Part shown: piece after piece, positions 10,474-16,791 of the stretch | Layout of the letters: each line of letters starts with the position of its first letter | How positions within the stretch are numbered: the stretch's first letter is position 1 | Assembly: GCA_020348925.1 (NCBI GenBank) | Contig: CP070758.1 | Span: 2,082,817-2,120,373, forward strand | Reading direction: 5' to 3' | DNA: 37,557 nucleotides | Source: Gemmatimonadota bacterium | Lineage (GTDB): Bacteria > JBHIER01 > G020348925 | Position numbers and translations under genes: made by a program | Notes under the pieces: model-generated | What the model saw: only the letters and a program-made list of their open reading frames with translations | Database searches by the model: none | Told to the model about the DNA's origin: nothing

Positions 10474-10657
10474 GCGACGTGACATCTAAGAGTTTGTTCT
10501 GCAACAACACAGAAGAACCATTCAGCTGTTACTGCCCGATTTTGAACAAAGTTTCCCCGCCGGGCCATTCCAAGTTCCTTCCCTAAAAAGTGCTTTGCAT
10601 TTCCAATTTCTTTATTACTAAGATCTTAGAGAACTATGCCGATGACCGCTGGGTTTG

Positions 10658-10673
10658 TGGCATAAGAATTGCA
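10658..10673 (+). promoter_or_regulatory. Sigma54 (-24/-12) promoter
   Basis: TGGCATAAGAATTGCA matches the sigma54 consensus TGGCAC-N5-TTGCA at all but one position. GG and GC are separated by exactly 10 bases, as required. Transcription should begin near 10684, upstream of the small ORF at 10727 and the pseudo-receiver at 10834. It lies directly downstream of an NtrC-type activator gene. Confidence 0.8.
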
Positions 10674-10726
10674 TTTTGGGAAACTCAGGTATCGTGACAA
10701 ATCCCGAAGCGGTTGGTGAGGGGTTT

Positions 10727-10837
10727 ATGAGAAGATGCGTGGGCATGAGGAGAGACATTTTTGAACCACACGGGTGGGAATGCCGATCCGAAGATGTTGG
10801 ACTTGAAATTGAAATGGGCCGACCGATCCGAACATGA
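10727..10837 (+). CDS. Possible 36-aa leader peptide, translationally coupled
   Basis: The ORF starts at ATG 10727, behind a good ribosome-binding site (GAGGGG, about 10717-10722), inside the leader predicted from the sigma54 promoter. Its stop TGA (10835-10837) overlaps the start ATG (10834) of the next gene as ATGA. The downstream start has no Shine-Dalgarno sequence of its own, which favours translational coupling. The peptide is basic at the N-terminus and resembles no family I know. It could be a real small protein or only a device to bring ribosomes to the next start. Confidence 0.4.
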   Translation: MRRCVGMRRDIFEPHGWECRSEDVGLEIEMGRPIRT

Positions 10838-11208
10838 GCAGCAAGCAATTTCATATCCTGGTGGTTGATCAGCATCGAAACAGTTTGGAAGTGTGTACGG
10901 ACCTTCTGAAATCTTGGGGGTACAGAGTGACGCAAGTCTCCATGGAGCATGATGCCATTGCACTTATGAGTGACAGGACGTTCGATCTTGTGATTGCAAA
11001 TCTCCAGATGCCTGAGATGGGAGTGAGACGCATTCTGGAACATGCCAGGGAGAAAGATCCGCCGGTTCCTGTTATCGTATTGGCTGCCTTCGGTTCCGTT
11101 GACAGGGCTGTTGAAGTGATGCGCCAGGGTGCAGCGGATTATGTCAGAAAACCCCTATCGCCAGAGAAGCTGCAATCAAAAATAGAATCGATTTTAAAGG
11201 AGAAATAA
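10834..11208 (+). CDS. Stand-alone pseudo-receiver lacking the phosphoacceptor Asp
   Basis: This 124-residue protein is a single receiver domain without an output domain. The fold is clear (HILVVDQHRN, QMPEM, VRKPLSP) and it resembles the receiver of the sigma54 activator at 8932. The catalytic set is broken. The phosphoacceptor position is Asn56 (VIANLQMP; codon AAT at 10999-11001), the second residue of the acidic pair is Gln13 instead of Asp/Glu, and the switch Thr/Ser is Ala84. Lys106 is kept. Normal phosphorylation is therefore not expected, and a binding or decoy role is inferred. The only visible promoter is the sigma54 site at 10658. No ribosome-binding site precedes the ATG, so coupling to the overlapping small ORF is likely. 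The reading frame is intact, so this is not obviously a decaying gene. Confidence 0.85.
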   Translation: MSSKQFHILVVDQHRNSLEVCTDLLKSWGYRVTQVSMEHDAIALMSDRTFDLVIANLQMPEMGVRRILEHAREKDPPVPVIVLAAFGSVDRAVEVMRQGAADYVRKPLSPEKLQSKIESILKEK

Positions 11209-11392
11209 GCTTCACCTTGAAAACCAAGAAGCGAACGATTGCCAAGAGCTCAGGAATAGTTGGAGATGATCATTTTGCGCTGTACAGAGGCACGAGCCGA
11301 ATATTACTTAAGCCGTTTTTCAACGAAAATTTCGCGGTTCTGCCCCCTGCTCATAATGGCGGAGTGGAAGGTTTCGAATCCGCCCAACCGAT

Positions 11393-11477
11393 CCCCAGTC
11401 GATGACCGGCTTATGGTGTGTCTACCATCTCAGCACTTTCATCCTATGCCGAAATCATAGGTCGGTGTCGACTGGGG
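11393..11477 (+). ncRNA. Candidate structured RNA, three-way junction
   Basis: CCCCAGTCGA (11393-11402) pairs perfectly with TCGACTGGGG (11468-11477). Inside it ACCG (11405-11408) pairs with CGGT (11463-11466). Two hairpins fill the interior: ATGGT/ACCAT (11413-11417 / 11424-11428) and CCTATG/CATAGG (11443-11448 / 11456-11461). This gives a 14-bp closing helix and two arms in 85 nt. No known family was recognised. The strand is uncertain, because a hairpin of this kind folds on either one. Confidence 0.35.
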
Positions 11478-12234
11478 AGAAGTGAAGTAAGAGAACGATC
11501 GTTTCACGGTCCCGGAGAGCTCGTTTTGGCGAAAACGTATGAAACGCAGAACGAACGATACATCGATTACGATGCAGGCGTGACAGAAGAGTGAAGGAGT
11601 TGTTTTGAGATAAATCGTCCCAGTCGATGGCTGTCGATCCATGAATTGGGATCGTACTGTCTCTTGTAAATATTTTTTTAGCGGAGTGAAAACATGGATC
11701 GCCATCGGCTGGGATACAAAAAATGCTTTGATCCTCGTCCAGGACGAGCAAAAGTGCTGGATGCGGAAAAGGGCACACATTCGAAAGCTCACCCAACCTC
11801 AATACGGTGAAGAAAACGGATACGGCAGGCGGAGAGGCGTGAACGCAGGATGTCAGGTGCGTTCGAAGCGATGCTCGATGGAAACACTCAAGTCTAAACG
11901 GTTTCTCTGTAACGGGCGATTTTGCTTTCGGAGCAAGGCGTATGCGATAAGGGGAAGGGAAGGATTTGTCCGCTTCGAGTTCTTTGAAAAAAGAGGCATG
12001 TCGGCCGCCTGCTCACCTCCTGCGCCTGTGAGAAGATCGAACGTCGGGCGATCGCCCTGCTTTCTGTTCTCTCTTGCGCAGTCCGTACGTTTGCGGTCTC
12101 TGTTGCGCGCACTGATTTGTCGCGGAATCGTGAGATGGTATGAGATCCACATCGAGGATGTTTTGAGGGTCGTATCAGTATGAGGCAGTGGGCAAGAGAA
12201 TCTCTTTTTCTCGATTTTTGGGCGTTGGATTTCT

Positions 12235-12252
12235 AAATTCATGTGTGAATTT
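12235..12252. promoter_or_regulatory. AT-rich inverted repeat upstream of DUF5654 gene
   Basis: AAATTCATGTGTGAATTT has perfect 7-bp arms and a 4-base centre, about 85 bases before the DUF5654 start. It could be an operator; no clear promoter is adjacent. Confidence 0.3.
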
Positions 12253-12336
12253 GGTGGTGACGTTTTGGTCAATGAAGAATTCATTATGATACAGAACAAA
12301 TTCCCTAAAGGTATGGTTCTTATTAAGGAGGGGGCT

Positions 12337-12570
12337 ATGAAAGGTGAAGTGACCGACAAGATTGCAGCCTTAGTAACCGCTGCTTTCGGACTTGTTGCTG
12401 CTCTGGCGTGGAACGGGGCGATTATTACTATTTTCAAGAAAATTTTCGGTGGCCAAGAAACGATTGCTTCAATGCTTATCTATGCGGTTCTTGTTACAAT
12501 CATTGCAGTTCTTGCGACCATCTGGGTCGGCAAAGCTGTTGCGAAAGCCAAAGGAGGGGAATCGTCGTAA
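12337..12570 (+). CDS. DUF5654 family small membrane protein
   Basis: The 77-residue protein has two hydrophobic helices, at about 8-30 and 43-66, with a short loop containing IFKKIFGGQ between them. The pattern AALVTAAFGLVAALAWN...LIYAVLVTIIAVLATIWVGK is that of DUF5654 proteins, small predicted inner-membrane proteins of unknown function. AAGGAGGGG at 12325-12333 selects ATG 12337; an upstream in-frame ATG would add a polar extension without such a site. It precedes an outer-membrane protein and a mechanosensitive channel, so an envelope role is likely, but no activity can be assigned. Confidence 0.8.
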   Translation: MKGEVTDKIAALVTAAFGLVAALAWNGAIITIFKKIFGGQETIASMLIYAVLVTIIAVLATIWVGKAVAKAKGGESS

Positions 12571-12579
12571 CGTACAGTA

Positions 12580-12611
12580 TCTGACGACCCGTCAGACATT
12601 CATTGTTTTTT
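12580..12611 (+). terminator. Weak hairpin terminator candidate
   Basis: TCTGACG (12580-12586) and CGTCAGA (12590-12596) form a 7-bp stem with a 3-base loop, 9 bases after the DUF5654 stop. The T-run (12605-12610) begins eight bases after the stem, which weakens the call. Confidence 0.4.
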
Positions 12612-12711
12612 GAAGATAACGAGCGAAATGAAAAACTGCAGCGTTAAACAGTACCATACCTTTAGGGAGTATTTTGAACAAACCGCACATTTACAAAAAA
12701 GGGAGTAAGAT

Positions 12712-13572
12712 ATGAAATTCTGGAGCATATTCGTTGCTGTGACGCTTACTTTATCAGTCTTCGCACCGACCGTCTGCGCCGAAGCCGATCAATGGGGAGA
12801 CTTCGGTGTGACCTACCAGGTCATTGCCGGACTCAATGTCACACAGAACACGTACGACAATTGGGCAGCCGGTGGTGAGGACGCTCTGGCCTATACTCTG
12901 ACACTCAACTCGAAAATAGAGAAAAATCGGCCCAAATATATCTGGACCGTAACCGGCGATTTCGCCTTCGGCCAGACGAAACAGGGGGACGATCCCGTAA
13001 AAAATGCCCTCGATAAAATCTCCGTGGAAGGTCTGTACACGTATAAGTTGGGCGCATATGTCAATCCCTACGTCGGCTTGGGTTTTGATACGCAGTTTAC
13101 CAAGGGGTATGATTATTCCCAGGACCCAAAGGTGTCAAGGTCGAACTTTTTGGATCCAATTTATATTATGGGTGGAGCGGGGGCGGGCTTCTTTCTCAAG
13201 CCCAATTTGAAGACGCGTCTCGGTTTGGCCTTCAAGGAGACGAGGGCCGATAAGTTTGCGAATTTTTACACTGACGACCCGGAGACACCTGCGGAGGTCG
13301 AGAAATCGCGCTTCGAGACTGGTCTCGAATCCGTTACGGACTTCAATGCGAAATTGGGGGAGAATCTTTTGTACGAAACAAAGTTGGGACTGTTCTCCGC
13401 CTTCGAGCACCTTGATGTCGTCGACATCAAGTGGGACAATAAATGGACCGCTCAGGTGGCAAAGTACGTCAGTGTTAATTTGAATATCCTTATTTATTAT
13501 GACGAAGACATTGTCAAGAAAACACAAATCAAAGAGACCCTGGCCATCGGATTGACGTATACTCTTTTTTAA
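12712..13572 (+). CDS. DUF3078-like outer-membrane beta-barrel protein
   Basis: This 286-residue protein has a signal peptide (1-23, cleavage after VCA) and then regularly alternating beta-strands that end in phenylalanine, as outer-membrane barrels do. The N-terminal mature segment with NVTQNTYDNWAAGGED matches the pattern of DUF3078 proteins, common in Bacteroidetes-like envelopes and of unknown function. A ribosome-binding site (GGGAG) lies before ATG 12712. It is a single gene between the DUF5654 gene and an MscS channel. Whether it is a porin, receptor or structural barrel cannot be told from sequence. Confidence 0.82.
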   Translation: MKFWSIFVAVTLTLSVFAPTVCAEADQWGDFGVTYQVIAGLNVTQNTYDNWAAGGEDALAYTLTLNSKIEKNRPKYIWTVTGDFAFGQTKQGDDPVKNALDKISVEGLYTYKLGAYVNPYVGLGFDTQFTKGYDYSQDPKVSRSNFLDPIYIMGGAGAGFFLKPNLKTRLGLAFKETRADKFANFYTDDPETPAEVEKSRFETGLESVTDFNAKLGENLLYETKLGLFSAFEHLDVVDIKWDNKWTAQVAKYVSVNLNILIYYDEDIVKKTQIKETLAIGLTYTLF

Positions 13573-13692
13573 CCCATGTTCCAGGGAGGGTCAGAACGAA
13601 AGGGGGTGTTGCTCAGCGAGAGAGAACGTGCAATTTTTTGAATGCGTTGTCAGGGAATATTCAACAGGGTATCAGGAAAGGAAGTATTGGGT

Positions 13693-14505
13693 ATGCAGGA
13701 TGTCTTTGAAACACTGACGTCATTTGCCACAGTCTATGTGCTGAAGGTCGTTGGGGCGATCGTTATCCTCATCATCGGTAGGATTGCGGCGAACATTGGT
13801 AAGCGTATTATTATGAAGCTGATGAGGAACCGAAACGTGGACGAAGCCATCGTAGGTTTCGTCGGCACCTTGGCGAAAACCCTCATTCTCGTAGTGGCAG
13901 TTGTGGCCGCGTTGGAAGCATTTGGGGTTAAAACCGCGTCCTTTGTCGCCATCCTCGCCGCCGCCGGTTTTGCCATCGGTTTTGCCCTCCAGGGTTCCCT
14001 GTCCAATTTCGCTGCCGGCGTCATGTTGCTCGTATTCAGACCCTTTAAAGTCGGCGATTTCATCGATGCCGCAGGAGAGAAAGGATCCGTCAGGGCTATT
14101 CGTATCTTTACGACGGAATTGGCCAGTCCGGACAATGTTCAGATTATTATCCCCAACGGGCAGATTTTCGGTTCGATCATCAAAAACTACGCCGCCAACG
14201 ACATTCGTCGGGTCGATCTGACGGCCGGCATCGGGTACGGCTCGGATATGACGAAAGCGGCCGATATTCTCCTGCGAATCCTGAAAGAGGATCCGCTGGT
14301 GCTGGACGAACCGGCACCTGTGGTGGCAGTCTCCGAGCTGGCTGATTCGAGCGTCAATTTTGTTGTGCGACCGTGGTGCAAGAAGGAGAATTACTGGACG
14401 TTATTCTTCAGAATAACCCAGAACATCAAGGAAGAGTTCGACAAGGCCGGGATCGAAATCCCCTTCCCGCAGAGAGACGTCCATATGTACAAGGAAACGG
14501 CGTAG
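13693..14505 (+). CDS. Small-conductance mechanosensitive channel, MscS family
   Basis: The 270-residue protein has the minimal MscS layout: three N-terminal membrane helices, with the third, Gly/Ala-rich pore helix at about 90-125 (AAAGFAIGFALQGSLSNFAAG), then the beta domain (RPFKVGDFI, IIIPNGQIFGS IIKN) and the alpha/beta cytoplasmic vestibule. MscS channels open on membrane tension and release solutes during osmotic downshock. I chose ATG 13693 because AGGAAAGGAAG lies just upstream and the protein then begins at the usual place. An ATG 51 bases earlier is in frame but would add an atypical tail. No terminator separates it from the OmpA-family gene 169 bases later. Confidence 0.93.
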   Translation: MQDVFETLTSFATVYVLKVVGAIVILIIGRIAANIGKRIIMKLMRNRNVDEAIVGFVGTLAKTLILVVAVVAALEAFGVKTASFVAILAAAGFAIGFALQGSLSNFAAGVMLLVFRPFKVGDFIDAAGEKGSVRAIRIFTTELASPDNVQIIIPNGQIFGSIIKNYAANDIRRVDLTAGIGYGSDMTKAADILLRILKEDPLVLDEPAPVVAVSELADSSVNFVVRPWCKKENYWTLFFRITQNIKEEFDKAGIEIPFPQRDVHMYKETA

Positions 14506-14674
14506 TTTGTGTCTTGGATGCAGGAACAGGCATTGTACTCTCTCTATTTTTTAGGAGAATGAGGAGGTGATGATAGAACGGATTGTGTTCGTAGTGATGC
14601 GTCGTATGTTTCTTGTTCATCGTAACGTGATTTCTCGTTACCAGATATGAGTGATTTCGAGGAGGGAAAAAGAT

Positions 14675-16069
14675 ATGAGAAAAACAGTATCGATACTGAT
14701 GGCAATCGGTTTTTTCGGTTTCCTGTGTCAAGCGGGAATGGCCAACGATGTCGCCCAGAAGGTGGGTGTCGGAGTAAATTTCGGTCTGGAGAAATATCGG
14801 GGCGAAGAAAAGTTCAATGAAAGCTCCACCTTCGGATCTGCCCGGGAGTTTTTTATCCGCTACGGTCTGTCATCAAAAGTCGGCGCGGTATTCAACTATA
14901 GCTTAACGGATTTGGAGACCGATTCCTTTAAAACTGAGGTCAGTCCTGCCCTGGAGTTCAAGCTCCTGTTCACGATGTTCCCTGAAAAAAGAATCAGTCC
15001 CTTTGTCTTTACTGGAGCCGGTCTCATCGATTTCACGCCCCGAGATCCTGAAGGCCATGATTTTCCGGTGCAGGAGGATGAGGATTACGGGAAGCGCAAA
15101 GCGATGGTTCTGCTGGGCGCCGGTGTCGAGTTTTTCATCAACGAATATGTCGCACTCAATGCGATGGTTGATACGCATCTTCCTTTCACCGATCAGCTTG
15201 ATGCGCAGGCATTGGGGGATTGGGATGATGGGTACTGGGGGGGGAAGGTCGGCCTGACGTTCTTTGCCGGGACTACGGACTCTGATGGTGACGGAATTCC
15301 CAACAAACATGACGCCGATCCGAAGCATCCAGAGGATTTTGACGATTTCGAGGACGACGACGGTGCGCCTGACTTCGATAACGACCGCGATGGCATACCG
15401 GATATGTACGATTGGGCTCCCCTGAGTCGAGAGGATGTCGATAACTTCGAGGATTGGGACGGTGCGCCGGATTTCGACAACGACGGCGACGGTATTCCGG
15501 ATGACAAAGACAAAGCACCGAATCAGCCGGAGGATTACGACGGCTTTGAGGATGAGGATGGCGTTCCGGACTACGACAACGACGGCGACGGTATTCCGGA
15601 CATTTACGACGGTGCGGCCAATGAGCCTGAGACCTTGAATGATTACATGGATTGGGACGGCATTCCGGATGAAGCTGCGAAGAGAGAGCCGGAACCGATC
15701 AAAGTCGACATCATGCCGGAGAAGGTCGGGGAGAAGGTTGTCCTTCGGGGGGTCAATTTTGAGACGGGATCGGCGAAACTCACCTTGAACTCCTATGCCG
15801 TACTCGATGGGGTCGTGGAAGTTCTGGGAAAACATTCCGAAATAGAGCTTGAAATTCAAGGACACACGGACAGCCAGGGGAATGACGCGTACAATCAGGG
15901 TCTGTCTCAGAGGCGGGCCGATTCGGTCATGAACTATCTCCTCCAAAATGGAGTTGCATCCTATCGGCTACGAGCTGTTGGTTATGGTGAACGTTATCCG
16001 ATTGCCTCAAACGACACGGCCGAGGGACGAGCCCTCAACAGAAGGGTTGAATTTCTGAGAACGAAATAG
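14675..16069 (+). CDS. OmpA-family protein with acidic calcium-type repeats
   Basis: The 464-residue protein links outer membrane and cell wall. It has a signal peptide (about 1-24), an N-terminal beta-barrel (about 25-200), four tandem 33-residue acidic repeats (202-333) and a C-terminal OmpA/MotB peptidoglycan-binding domain (about 350-464). The latter has GHTDSQGN, LSQRRADSV and NRRVEF, the segments that carry the conserved diaminopimelate-contacting Asp and Arg. The repeats contain DNDGDGIPD loops typical of thrombospondin type 3 calcium sites, as in OprF-like proteins. GAGGAGGG (14659-14666) selects ATG 14675. A strong terminator follows at 16099, ending this envelope cluster. Confidence 0.94.
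   Translation: MRKTVSILMAIGFFGFLCQAGMANDVAQKVGVGVNFGLEKYRGEEKFNESSTFGSAREFFIRYGLSSKVGAVFNYSLTDLETDSFKTEVSPALEFKLLFTMFPEKRISPFVFTGAGLIDFTPRDPEGHDFPVQEDEDYGKRKAMVLLGAGVEFFINEYVALNAMVDTHLPFTDQLDAQALGDWDDGYWGGKVGLTFFAGTTDSDGDGIPNKHDADPKHPEDFDDFEDDDGAPDFDNDRDGIPDMYDWAPLSREDVDNFEDWDGAPDFDNDGDGIPDDKDKAPNQPEDYDGFEDEDGVPDYDNDGDGIPDIYDGAANEPETLNDYMDWDGIPDEAAKREPEPIKVDIMPEKVGEKVVLRGVNFETGSAKLTLNSYAVLDGVVEVLGKHSEIELEIQGHTDSQGNDAYNQGLSQRRADSVMNYLLQNGVASYRLRAVGYGERYPIASNDTAEGRALNRRVEFLRTK
15278..15673 (+). repeat. Four tandem 99-bp in-frame repeats
   Basis: Four 33-codon units, each starting with D(N/S)D-x-DGIP(D/N) and ending with (E/D)DxDGxPD(F/Y) or a close variant, encode the acidic linker of the OmpA-family protein. 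The units are diverged but have identical length. Confidence 0.85.
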
Positions 16070-16098
16070 GACATCGATTCACATTCGGTGCAACGCAA

Positions 16099-16129
16099 GG
16101 GGGACGTTCGGTGCGAACGTCCCCCTTTT
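16099..16129 (+). terminator. Strong Rho-independent terminator
   Basis: GGGGGACGTTCG (16099-16110) and CGAACGTCCCCC (16114-16125) form a perfect 12-bp stem with a GTG loop, followed by TTTT. It ends the transcript of the OmpA-family gene, and rubrerythrin begins 48 bases later. Confidence 0.94.
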
Positions 16130-16176
16130 CCCTGGATTTGAAGGGCACGGCGTGCACCCGGAGAGAGGAGGTACTT

Positions 16177-16677
16177 GTGGCAACTGTTGAGAATTTGAAG
16201 GATGCCTTTGCCGGCGAGAGCCAGGCGAACAGGAAATATTTGGCCTTTGCCAAGAAAGCGGAAGCCGATGGCTATCCCCAGGTGGCGAAGCTTTTTCGCG
16301 CTGCCGCCGAAGCGGAGACCGTTCACGCCCACGCCCACCTCCGCGTCATGGGCGGTATCCAGGATACGACGGAGAATCTCCAAGCGGCCATCGAGGGCGA
16401 GGGATTTGAATTCAAGGATATGTACCCGAAGTATGTTGATGAGGCCGAAGCGGAAGGGAATAAAGCCGCAGTGGTCTCCTTCAAGAACGCTTTGGCGGTC
16501 GAGGAAATTCATCACGGTCTCTACGGAACTGCGCTGGAGGCGGTGCGCGCGGGGGATGACCTGCCGGAAGCGAAGATATTCGTCTGTTCTGTCTGCGGGA
16601 ATACGGTCCTGGACCATGCCCCGGACACGTGTCCGATCTGTGGTGCTCCCGAAGCGAAGTTTTTTGAGATCGGTTAG
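16177..16677 (+). CDS. Rubrerythrin
   Basis: The 166-residue protein has an N-terminal four-helix di-iron domain and a C-terminal rubredoxin-type iron site. Ligand motifs are visible: Glu14 (AFAGESQA), Glu47-x-x-His50, Glu109-x-x-His112 and the cysteine pairs Cys137/Cys140 and Cys152/Cys155. Rubrerythrins reduce hydrogen peroxide in the cytoplasm of anaerobes and microaerophiles, taking electrons from rubredoxin or NAD(P)H-linked reductases. I chose GTG 16177 because GAGAGAGGAGGT (16161-16172) lies just before it and the protein then has the family length; the longer frame would run through the preceding terminator. It implies an anaerobic or low-oxygen lifestyle. Confidence 0.95.
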   Translation: MATVENLKDAFAGESQANRKYLAFAKKAEADGYPQVAKLFRAAAEAETVHAHAHLRVMGGIQDTTENLQAAIEGEGFEFKDMYPKYVDEAEAEGNKAAVVSFKNALAVEEIHHGLYGTALEAVRAGDDLPEAKIFVCSVCGNTVLDHAPDTCPICGAPEAKFFEIG

Positions 16678-16719
16678 GGCTCTTTGATCGTTTCCGGAGT
16701 GTTATCCTGAAAAATTTTT

Positions 16720-16752
16720 GAGGCCATCCTGTCTTCCGGCGGGATGGCCTCT
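16720..16752 (+). terminator. Hairpin, probable terminator after rubrerythrin
   Basis: GAGGCCATCC (16720-16729) pairs with GGATGGCCTC (16742-16751), and the stem extends inward by a few pairs. The T-run after it is poor (TTCC), but TTTTT just precedes the stem, so it may work in the reverse direction or not at all. The core matches the hairpin at 5647. Confidence 0.45.
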
Positions 16753-16791
16753 TCCGCCTCGATCGATAGAAGCGGTTCCACGGAGGGCGAT

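Larger units (their letters stand above)
10300..10726. other. Regulatory intergenic region
   Basis: I see no gene here. The 427 bases contain a perfect dyad (10445-10473), a second GATTTTGAAC half-site (10538-10547) and a sigma54-type promoter (10658-10673). A weak CTCGC/GCGAG hairpin near 10334-10357, followed by TTT, may end the regulator transcript. Confidence 0.6.
11209..12336. other. 1.1-kb region without a convincing gene
   Basis: The longest + frame (11641-12183) encodes a Cys/Arg-rich protein with no recognisable family, and the opposite-strand frames are equally unconvincing. The region contains a segment that can fold into a closed three-way junction (11393-11477), a repeated CCCAGTCGATG (11394-11404 and 11619-11629), a palindrome AACGATCGTT (11494-11503), several GAACGAT motifs and an AT-rich inverted repeat (12235-12252). 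It could hold noncoding RNA, long regulatory DNA or the remains of a lost gene. Confidence 0.45.

Noticed and set aside
11361-11383. tRNA T-arm-like sequence (GGTTTCGAATCC)
   Set aside because: The loop is one base too long, and no acceptor, D or anticodon stems fit around it.
11641-12183. 180-codon ORF in the 1.1-kb gap
   Set aside because: Composition is Cys/Arg-rich and unlike the neighbours, with no ribosome-binding site and no recognisable domain. Competing frames on the other strand are just as long.
14570-14650. 26-codon ORF after the MscS gene
   Set aside because: The AGGAGG is only two bases from the ATG, too close for efficient initiation, and the peptide is not recognisable.
14903-15946. 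347-codon frame on the opposite strand of the OmpA-family gene
   Set aside because: It mirrors the Asp/Gly-rich repeats of the OmpA-family protein, whose signal peptide, repeats and peptidoglycan domain are unmistakable.
16111-16176. Upstream GTG start for rubrerythrin
   Set aside because: It would start inside the OmpA-gene terminator hairpin and add an atypical 22-residue tail. GTG 16177 has a strong ribosome-binding site.
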